DNA of 28,862 nt, from NCBI GenBank assembly GCA_021151665.1, contig JAGKWW010000037.1, positions 1 to 28,862 on the forward strand, written 5' to 3'. The notes beneath the pieces are model-generated. The model was not told the DNA's origin, searched no databases, and saw nothing but the letters and a program-made list of their open reading frames with translations. This document shows, one piece after another, positions 22,374-28,862 of this stretch. How positions within the stretch are numbered: position 1 is the stretch's first letter; each line of letters starts with the position of its first letter. Source of the DNA: Flavobacteriaceae bacterium. Its GTDB lineage: Bacteria; Bacteroidota; Bacteroidia; Flavobacteriales; Flavobacteriaceae. A program made the translations under genes and the position numbers.

Positions 22374-24488
22374 TTATTTTAAAACAATTTCATCGCAGGC
22401 AACAGATCGCTGTTGGTACTCCGGCTGTTTTACAAGGGTAATGGTTATCGGCGAAAGCACTGCCGTTGTGCTTATCGGGATGCTGATCCTTGCCTTTGCA
22501 GATCCATCCAAAGGAGCTGAAACATCATACGTTGCTTCGGTTCCATTAATTCCTATCTTCACACTTTTCGGTGCAAATATCCGGTGCTTCGGGTCATGCA
22601 GGAAACCCATTTCCAAAACTTTTGCACCTTTAGCATCTTCTGCTGATATCCTTACCGATAGCGGCTCGGTTGTCGTCAGCATCCAGTTGTTGTAGTAGTC
22701 ATAGAACCCGACAGCCCCATCAGTCAGCATCCTTACATCCGGATAATCTTCGTCGGGAACCGAGAGCAACTGGAGCTTTTTCCCGAGCAGCAGATTTTGG
22801 TAGGGCCTGTTGATGATCTCGCTTTTCCAGTAATTGCAGTAGTCTGCTATTTTGTAGCCCGTTTCATTATACGGCTGATTTGCTTTTGTTTTTAATTCGC
22901 CAAGGCGTTCTACGAGCGCGGGAACATCCGCATTAATAACGGCAGGAGTAGTACCCGATTGTGTTGCATACCCGTTGGCCTGGATGCCCTTTACACGCAT
23001 CACTTCAAGCTTCTGGAAGGTAAAAGATAACAGCAATTCCCTGAACGCCTCACGCTCTGCTTCCGGCATCGCCTGCCCATATTTTTCGAGCAGCACCGGA
23101 TAAAGGTCGTTGAACGCTTTTTCGTCAAAATACTTTTTGAGTGCCGGCATCATCCCCCCGTATATAGGCAGTTGTTTTGGCGAATTAAACGCCGCCTCCT
23201 CAAGGCTGATATAATAATCGGTAAGGTATTTGGCGCATGAAGGGTATTTGCCTGCAATGTAATTGCCAATGTATTGTTTAATGTCGATATTGGTATCACG
23301 AAGCAGTTGGGCATAAATAAAAGCCTTCAGGCCACCGAATGCGGCCGTGCCTGTTTCATTTCCGTTGATGAAAACGCCTGTCACGCCGTTAGTCTTATAG
23401 AACTTAAGGTTTTGCTGTGCGATCATCAGCGTTGGGTAAAACTCGTTGAAATTATCAAAGTTAAGCCCATAGTCCCACAGGTACACTTTTTCTGAAACGG
23501 ATTTCCATGATTTCAGTGTACTTTCTACAACCTCTTTTTTGTTGGAATTTTCGAGAACAACGCCTTTCGGGAATGTAATCGTACTGACCATCACCCCCGC
23601 GTTGCTTTTTAGTTTAAAGGGCGGCGCCTTTTTGGTGGAAAGATAGCCAACGCTAAAAAACTGCTGTTTGGGGAATTGCTGTGCAAGCCTGTTGAGCAAT
23701 GAAAAAACCGCAGGGCTTGCATCGCCCCGTTTGTTGCCTGCTGCTTTACACTTATCGCACATACAGGCCAGATCATTGTCATTGGGCGCAATCATAAAAT
23801 GGTTGAGCTTCGGGTTGTCCGCAAGGCTCTTGTTTATAAAACCTTTTAATGCCGACTCCAGTTCGGGGCTGCCAAAACAAAACTGGTCTTCATTCGGTTC
23901 GCCGTCCACTATGGCAAGCATCGCCGGTGTTACTTTAATTTTTTTACCGATGCTGTGCCCCCAGATTGCCCATGTATCATCAAGGCGTTGTGTTTTGTTC
24001 CACTTCGCAAAATCGGCATCCATAGCTTGTGCAAAATAAGGCTCGCGGTACTCAAACTCATAATGCTCGCTGTAATCAAGCCCGGCGGGTATTTCCATCT
24101 TAAGCCGGGCAGGCCTGAACCCTTTTGCCGCCAGTCCGCCATATTGTGTAAAGAATGCAGCAATGCCATCCTCAAGCGCCCGTTGGGTTCGCCCGGTAAT
24201 AACCAGCTCATTCTTGTTTTGCTTTAGAGAAAAATTACCTGCGGAACCAATTCCTCTGTCAGAAACCTTTAAAACGATCGTAAGCGCATCTGCAGTGGGT
24301 TCCTGCAGCACTTCGCCTGTCGCATCAGCAAACAGCGCCGCAAAATATTTTACATCACCCGGTGCGCCTGCTATCTTCGGATATACCTTTCCCATTTCAT
24401 AGACGGTAAATGTCTGCGACTGCGAACTGCAGGCTGTAACCAACAGGAAGAACAGGGGGAAGATGCTATTTATAAATTTCATTGGCAT
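22374..24488 (-). CDS. DUF4838 lipoprotein, glycosidase-like
   Basis: A 704-residue lipoprotein with lipobox VTAC (Cys20). The residues after Cys (SSQSQTF) lack acidic groups, so it should face the periplasm. An N-terminal alpha/beta domain (about 30-125) resembles the non-catalytic N-domain of GH20- and GH67-type enzymes. The DUF4838 core (about 140-480) has the family Cys cluster CMCDKC (242-247) and the strand LNHFMIAPNDNDLACMC. The C-terminal beta-sandwich (about 590-704) contains LEMGFLHDPKHRIFAPKSVKI, typical of GH20-associated carbohydrate-binding ends. A TIM-barrel glycoside hydrolase is likely, but no catalytic residues are proven. The ATG is one base after the TPR gene stop codon. 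A second Met at 24482 is an alternative start. It may trim the exported polymer. Confidence 0.83.
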   Translation of the reverse strand: MPMKFINSIFPLFFLLVTACSSQSQTFTVYEMGKVYPKIAGAPGDVKYFAALFADATGEVLQEPTADALTIVLKVSDRGIGSAGNFSLKQNKNELVITGRTQRALEDGIAAFFTQYGGLAAKGFRPARLKMEIPAGLDYSEHYEFEYREPYFAQAMDADFAKWNKTQRLDDTWAIWGHSIGKKIKVTPAMLAIVDGEPNEDQFCFGSPELESALKGFINKSLADNPKLNHFMIAPNDNDLACMCDKCKAAGNKRGDASPAVFSLLNRLAQQFPKQQFFSVGYLSTKKAPPFKLKSNAGVMVSTITFPKGVVLENSNKKEVVESTLKSWKSVSEKVYLWDYGLNFDNFNEFYPTLMIAQQNLKFYKTNGVTGVFINGNETGTAAFGGLKAFIYAQLLRDTNIDIKQYIGNYIAGKYPSCAKYLTDYYISLEEAAFNSPKQLPIYGGMMPALKKYFDEKAFNDLYPVLLEKYGQAMPEAEREAFRELLLSFTFQKLEVMRVKGIQANGYATQSGTTPAVINADVPALVERLGELKTKANQPYNETGYKIADYCNYWKSEIINRPYQNLLLGKKLQLLSVPDEDYPDVRMLTDGAVGFYDYYNNWMLTTTEPLSVRISAEDAKGAKVLEMGFLHDPKHRIFAPKSVKIGINGTEATYDVSAPLDGSAKARISIPISTTAVLSPITITLVKQPEYQQRSVACDEIVLK

Positions 24489-24489
24489 A

Positions 24490-27363
24490 TTAAAAACGCG
24501 TCCGTAGTGTTAGGAACAGGTTATACTGGTTCAGGTAAAAATCGGGCGAGATACGGTAGTTGTACCAGTTGCCCATTATGCCGATACTCGTGCGGTGGCT
24601 AGTATAATGGAAATATCCGGCGCCCACCATCGTGTTAGTATACGAAAGGAACGTATACGTAAGGAAATCCAGTTTCTGGTCTTCGGGCGCATTACCTACA
24701 GATGCCATTGCGATGGCATAATCCATCTGGTTGCGCATATAAAAGCGTCCCTGCGCCAATATTGTATTGTATATCTCATCGCTGTCGCTCATGATCATAA
24801 CGCGCGCATTAAGCCAAACGCTGCCAAATGTGCGCTCCAGCCCCCCTACCCCTGTAATTAGTGTACGGTCGTCCGGAAGCTTGGCATACCGTAGCCCCAG
24901 CTCACCCTGCCAGTACACCTTAAACGGTTGGTAAAGTGAAATACCTATTTTATACTTTGTAAAATAACGGTTGGCAACCCCTGCGTTAAGCAGGAAGTTC
25001 GATTTATTTTTAAAAGTATGGTACCAGTCAATCTCGCCCTGCATTCCCACACCGGTCTGGCGGGCGGCGTAGTTGAGGCGTGCTGTATAGTTATTGTTTT
25101 TACCGAAACGCATATACTCCAACGTAGCCACCGAAGTATTTACCGGTATCGAATCCGTTTTCACTTCAAGATAGCTCATGATCACCTGGTTGCGCAACGA
25201 TTTCGAATCAAGGTAATCCAGGTGGTCTTTATGTTCTTCCAGCTTATGCGCGGGCGGGATATATTTTGCCTGGTATTCTCTCGCCTGCTTGTAATCCTGC
25301 ATCAGCTCGAAAATAAAGCCTTTTTGATACAAAAGATCTGGGTTTTCGGAATTGAACTCCAGCGCTTTATCAATCACCATCATTGCTTCCGGATATTCTT
25401 GGCGCTTTATATAAACGTTAGACAGACGTATCGGGGCAATGGAATCCTTCGGTCGAAGCGTAAGTATTTCCTTATATACGTCGATTGCCTCGAGCGTGTT
25501 ATCTTCTTCTTTCTTTTTAGCAAGATAAAATAGTTCTTCTATAAGCGCACCGCGTATCTCTGCATTATACGGATAATCTTCTCGTAGTTTTTTAAGCGCA
25601 GCGACTGCCTCTTCATGCCTTTTGGCATCACCCAGCACACCCGCCTGCTTTAAGCGCAGCTCTTTCGAATCGGGAAAACGCTTCAGCGCATCATCTATCA
25701 GCTGTAGTGCCTCCTCATATTCTCCTGTAGAAACCCTGGCGCCAATACCATAATTGTAACCCAATATATTATCGGGATCAGCGGCTATAAGCTCATCTGA
25801 TAAAAATTTTATCGTGGTATAATCTTCCTTGCCGTTCAGGAATTTAATGTAATTCACCGCCAGGTCGGCCATCATGTATTTGTACTGCAGGTTGTCCGGA
25901 TATTTATCGCGGTACTGGCGCGCCAGCTCATAGGCTGCCTCATACTCCTCCATTGCGGCAAGCAGGTCGATCTTCTTCAGGATATACTCCTGCTCTCCGG
26001 GATGGCGGCGTATCAATTTATCGATCTGCTCCAAAGCCCGGTCATACGATTTTTGGGCAAGATATATCGAATAAATATAGTTTTCTGAAGATTTGCCAAG
26101 ATCAGGGTGCTGCGTAAGCCGTATAAAAACCGGTAATGCTGCCTGGTAATCGCCATCGGCAAAAGCAGTCTTCGCGTTCTGGAACGTGATGTTGTCGTAC
26201 TTTTCGCGGACGTCGGCATCCTGTGGATATAGCTTATACAACCGCTCTACAATGCTGCTTGCTCCCTGCTTATTGTTCGTATTCTCGTAAACCAGCAATT
26301 GCTTAGACAGCAGGTCTTTAGAGGTTGGGCTACTTTTCAGTCCACGCGAAATCATTTCCTGCGCATCGGCATAGTAGCCGCGGCTTATAGCGGTATTAAG
26401 CAGGTAGTCCTGCGCTTCTGAGTTCCCCTTGTCGCGCTCATACAGCTGGCCGTAAAGTTCGTAAGGGTCTGAATTGCGGTAATACCTGGCGGCTTCGCCC
26501 ATAAGATAATTAAGCGTATTGCTGTAGTAGGGTGACGGATTGCGGCGCATCTGTTGCTTAACCAATTCTATTGCTAGTTGGTACTGACCCTGATCCTGCA
26601 ATATGCCGATCTTTTTATTAACGATGGCAGTGTTGCCGGGGAGGTAGAACAAGCCCCTGTCGGCTGTACTGAGCGCGGCCGCCGAGTTCCCCATCTTTAG
26701 CTGGGCATTCATGAGGTCGAGATAAAGCTGTGCGTCGTATTTAGATACTTTAAGCGCTTCTTCATATTGCTTTACAGCGCCGGCTACATCACCGCCCTTC
26801 GTCATTTTTACTGCATCTTCGCGCAACACATTGTTATACATCTCGCGCACTTCCTTGTCTTCAGGATATATCTGGAAAAGCCTTTTGGTTTCGCGGTTAG
26901 CCTCCATCCTGTTGTTCATCATGTTGTACAGGTTGATCTTGCGCATCCAGAGCGTTTTGCTGTAGGGTGTTATTTCCAGAAGCTCATTTGCATAACAAAC
27001 CGCACTGGAGTAACGCTTGGTTTGTATCTCTATGTTCAGGAGGTAATGGCGCGCATCTACGCGGCGGGGGCTTTTTACCAACACGTCCTGCAGCACGATA
27101 CGTGCTTTTTCAAGCCTGCCGGTTTCCATGTAGCATTTGCCTAGGTACTCGCGTATATCCATATCCAGCGGGGCAAGCTCCGAAGCCTTTTCACAATACT
27201 CGGTCGCCTTGCCAAAATTCTGCTTTTTGCCTTCATTTTTGGCCAGTACAAAATAATCGTCTGACGAAAGATCGTCGCCTTGTGCATAGGTGGCCTGAAA
27301 AAAAGCCGTAACAAAAAGTGCAGCCACAAGGCATATTATCCTTAAGAAACTTGGGTTACGCAT
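24490..27363 (-). CDS. TPR scaffold fused to a YaiO-like outer-membrane beta-barrel
   Basis: A 957-residue outer-membrane protein. After a signal peptide (cleavage near ATYAQ, residue about 28), residues about 30-700 form a long run of tetratricopeptide repeats, at least a dozen (AKNEGKKQNFGKATEYCEKASELAP, LYLDLMNAQLKMGNSAAALSTADRGL, and so on). Residues about 725-957 are an antiparallel beta-barrel of the YaiO type (LEYMRFGKNNNYTARLNYA ... LNQYNLFLTLRTRF) ending in Phe, as outer-membrane barrels do. The plan matches PgaA, BcsC and PelB, whose TPRs escort polysaccharide to a porin. The barrel here is much shorter than that of PgaA, perhaps 12 strands. The start codon overlaps the GT stop by eight bases (ATGCGTAA). 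It is likely the export pore; this is inferred. Confidence 0.88.
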   Translation of the reverse strand: MRNPSFLRIICLVAALFVTAFFQATYAQGDDLSSDDYFVLAKNEGKKQNFGKATEYCEKASELAPLDMDIREYLGKCYMETGRLEKARIVLQDVLVKSPRRVDARHYLLNIEIQTKRYSSAVCYANELLEITPYSKTLWMRKINLYNMMNNRMEANRETKRLFQIYPEDKEVREMYNNVLREDAVKMTKGGDVAGAVKQYEEALKVSKYDAQLYLDLMNAQLKMGNSAAALSTADRGLFYLPGNTAIVNKKIGILQDQGQYQLAIELVKQQMRRNPSPYYSNTLNYLMGEAARYYRNSDPYELYGQLYERDKGNSEAQDYLLNTAISRGYYADAQEMISRGLKSSPTSKDLLSKQLLVYENTNNKQGASSIVERLYKLYPQDADVREKYDNITFQNAKTAFADGDYQAALPVFIRLTQHPDLGKSSENYIYSIYLAQKSYDRALEQIDKLIRRHPGEQEYILKKIDLLAAMEEYEAAYELARQYRDKYPDNLQYKYMMADLAVNYIKFLNGKEDYTTIKFLSDELIAADPDNILGYNYGIGARVSTGEYEEALQLIDDALKRFPDSKELRLKQAGVLGDAKRHEEAVAALKKLREDYPYNAEIRGALIEELFYLAKKKEEDNTLEAIDVYKEILTLRPKDSIAPIRLSNVYIKRQEYPEAMMVIDKALEFNSENPDLLYQKGFIFELMQDYKQAREYQAKYIPPAHKLEEHKDHLDYLDSKSLRNQVIMSYLEVKTDSIPVNTSVATLEYMRFGKNNNYTARLNYAARQTGVGMQGEIDWYHTFKNKSNFLLNAGVANRYFTKYKIGISLYQPFKVYWQGELGLRYAKLPDDRTLITGVGGLERTFGSVWLNARVMIMSDSDEIYNTILAQGRFYMRNQMDYAIAMASVGNAPEDQKLDFLTYTFLSYTNTMVGAGYFHYTSHRTSIGIMGNWYNYRISPDFYLNQYNLFLTLRTRF

Positions 27364-28813
27364 TTGGTGCCGGATTTTGTGTGTTTATGTTGGGTTTCTT
27401 ATTGTTGTTATCAAAGCCCTGGCGGGTCATGGTGCCCCATTCCATTTGTCGTGAGGTATAGAAATTGAAATATCCTTTAAGGCCAAACCATATCAGCAGG
27501 GGGTGGTACACAAAGGGTTCGATGAACACCATCAGCCAAAGCTTAAAGGTTTCGCGGGAGGTACGGTACTGCCGCTTCACAAAATTATCCAGCAGCAATA
27601 CCAGCGTACCGAACATGATACCAAGTGAATAAGAATAAAAGAAAATATAGGTAGCCATTGGCCAGTTTACATCTCCCTTCAGTATTAGCCAGATAAAATA
27701 AAGTATCCCCGAAAATTCTATGACCGGCGCCAGGAATTCATAGATAAGCTGAAACGGGAAAACCACCAGTCCAAGCTTCCGGTACCGCGGGTTGAAAAGA
27801 ATTTTACGGTGTACAAAGAATATCTGTGCCAGCCCGGTAGCCCAGCGTGTACGCTGCCTGCCAAGAATTTTTACGTTTGGCGGGCCTTCTGTCCAGCAGC
27901 AGGATACGGGTATGTAAGCAACGCTGTATTTTTGGTGGTTGTTTATCATGTAGGCCACCATTTTGGTCATCATATCCATATCTTCGGCGTGCGACTCACC
28001 GTCATAGCCACCCGCATTTACGGCAACTTCTTTATCAAAAAGCCCAAGGCCGCCCGATATGTTGGGTACGCAGTTAATAAGGCTCCATCCCATCTTACCG
28101 AAAAGATAGGCGCGAAGGTATTCCAGTTCCTGAAAGCGAGGTATGAGGCCGTCCGGGGGGCGCACCCTTTCAATAACACCGTCTGCCACGTCGCAGCTAT
28201 TGCTCATGCGGAGGGTAGCGCCTACGCCAATAACCCTGTCTTTGCTGTTGAGAATGGGCTTTATCATGCGCAGCATAGTGTTCCTTTCCAGGATGCAGTC
28301 TACATCGGTACACAGAAAATAAGGGTATTGCGATGCGTTGATGCCTGCATTAGATGCATCGGCCTTAGTACCGCCATTCATCTTATCTACAATTGTAAGC
28401 ATTGAATACTTTGGATTTGTAGATTTAAATATTCTTTTGAAAGGCTTCGTCTTTATGCGCTCTACATAGGCATAGGGGGTTTCTACCAGTTCAAATTCTT
28501 CTATAAGGAGTTCGAGCGTTTTATCTTTAGATCCGTCGTTTACGATAATAACTTCAAAAAGAGGATAGTTCAGGGTAAGCAGTGACTTTACGTTTACGAT
28601 GATCGTTTTTTCTTCGTTGTATGCCGGGGCTACTACCGAAATACCCGGTGTAAGTGGCGATTCAAGCAGAAACTGATCATCCCAACGCGAGTTGTAGGTG
28701 CGGTATCTTGTGATATTGATGAACGACAGCACGCCCAGGATTAAGTAGGCAAGGAACATCGACGAAGCATAAAAGAACACAAAATACTCAAAGAAGTTAT
28801 AGGTTACTTCCAT
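27356..28813 (-). CDS. Processive-type GT2 glycosyltransferase (PgaC/HAS/BcsA-like)
   Basis: A 485-residue inner-membrane family-2 glycosyltransferase. One N-terminal helix (about 10-32) leads into the GT-A domain, which has every motif of processive beta-glycan synthases: NDGS Asp93, GGTKADASNAG Lys150, TDVD Asp170/Asp172, HAEDMD Glu277-Asp278, and QRTRW (320-324), the QxxRW that binds the growing chain. Three to five C-terminal helices (LVVFPFQLIYEFLAPVIEF, YIFFYSYSLGIMFGTLVLLL and others) should form the translocation channel. There is no PilZ domain, so c-di-GMP is not sensed in cis. The closest named homologues would be poly-N-acetylglucosamine and hyaluronan synthases; the actual sugar is unknown. 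It heads the four-gene operon, with a promoter-like sequence directly upstream. Confidence 0.93.
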   Translation of the reverse strand: MEVTYNFFEYFVFFYASSMFLAYLILGVLSFINITRYRTYNSRWDDQFLLESPLTPGISVVAPAYNEEKTIIVNVKSLLTLNYPLFEVIIVNDGSKDKTLELLIEEFELVETPYAYVERIKTKPFKRIFKSTNPKYSMLTIVDKMNGGTKADASNAGINASQYPYFLCTDVDCILERNTMLRMIKPILNSKDRVIGVGATLRMSNSCDVADGVIERVRPPDGLIPRFQELEYLRAYLFGKMGWSLINCVPNISGGLGLFDKEVAVNAGGYDGESHAEDMDMMTKMVAYMINNHQKYSVAYIPVSCCWTEGPPNVKILGRQRTRWATGLAQIFFVHRKILFNPRYRKLGLVVFPFQLIYEFLAPVIEFSGILYFIWLILKGDVNWPMATYIFFYSYSLGIMFGTLVLLLDNFVKRQYRTSRETFKLWLMVFIEPFVYHPLLIWFGLKGYFNFYTSRQMEWGTMTRQGFDNNNKKPNINTQNPAPNA

Positions 28814-28824
28814 GTGGGGCTTAG

Positions 28825-28853
28825 CAAATTATTTTTGGGGAGGGGGAATTCAA
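28825..28853 (-). promoter_or_regulatory. Putative promoter of the polysaccharide operon
   Basis: On the - strand TTG (28851-28853), a 19-base spacer and TAATTTG (28825-28831) resemble the Bacteroidota promoter, except that the -7 box is one base short. If real, the GT gene is the first of its operon and the mRNA leader is about 10 bases. The window ends just beyond, so the call is tentative. Confidence 0.45.
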
Positions 28854-28862
28854 TATTTTGGG

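Noticed and set aside
27809..28405. A 198-codon open frame opposite the GT2 gene
   Set aside because: It covers the catalytic motifs of the real gene on the other strand and shows no domain of its own.
21797..28813. Recent horizontal transfer of the polysaccharide operon
   Set aside because: By eye, base composition and promoter style look like the rest of the window, and no tRNA, integrase or insertion sequence flanks it. A proper codon-usage computation could change this view.

Overview
The window comes from a Bacteroidota chromosome, most likely a member of the Flavobacteriaceae close to Flavobacterium. Four things support this: the gliding-motility pair gldF-gldG directly upstream of dnaN; the LpxC-FabZ fusion typical of Bacteroidota; perfect matches to the Bacteroidota -7 promoter element (TAnnTTTG) in front of many genes; and several families mostly found in this phylum (DUF4294, OmpA with thrombospondin type-3 repeats, long TPR/beta-barrel proteins). 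The sequence looks fairly GC-rich for the genus. I see no phage, insertion sequence, CRISPR array, tRNA or rRNA.

Layout. 1-1786 (+): an OmpA-family outer-membrane protein, a strong terminator and a small conserved protein of unknown function. 1839-9398 (-): the conserved lipid A block. Transcribed from right to left it holds an HD-domain phosphohydrolase, lpxD, lpxC-fabZ, lpxA, efp, a second LpxD-like acyltransferase and a SnoaL-like protein; sucD follows with its own promoter and terminator. 9573-12743: a small Gln/Lys/Glu-rich secreted protein (+), an SDR oxidoreductase (+), a DUF4294 protein (-) and a divergent M42-type aminopeptidase (+). 12799-15757 (-): a secreted ankyrin protein, purC, a probably surface-exposed lipoprotein that overlaps phoH, and phoH. 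15860-20776 (+): a SAM hydrolase (DUF62), an antibiotic-biosynthesis-monooxygenase-like protein, gldF, gldG and dnaN. 20858-21706 (-): an alpha/beta hydrolase with a large palindrome at its 5' end.

21797-28813 (-): a tightly packed four-gene operon. It encodes a processive-type GT2 glycosyltransferase in the inner membrane, a 957-residue TPR protein ending in an outer-membrane beta-barrel, a DUF4838 lipoprotein with a glycosidase-like look, and a DUF1573 lipoprotein. Together these resemble a synthase-dependent exopolysaccharide system: polymerise and extrude across the inner membrane, pass through a TPR scaffold and porin, and trim or anchor with periplasmic or surface lipoproteins. The arrangement recalls pgaABCD and the E. 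coli yaiP-yaiO pair, but with different accessory proteins. This operon is the best candidate for an undescribed system in the window.

The remaining genes are mostly housekeeping: envelope lipid A synthesis, the TCA cycle, purine synthesis, translation (EF-P) and replication (sliding clamp). No stretch above about 215 bases lacks a gene. The intergenic spaces hold promoters, terminators and a few short AT-rich repeat elements.
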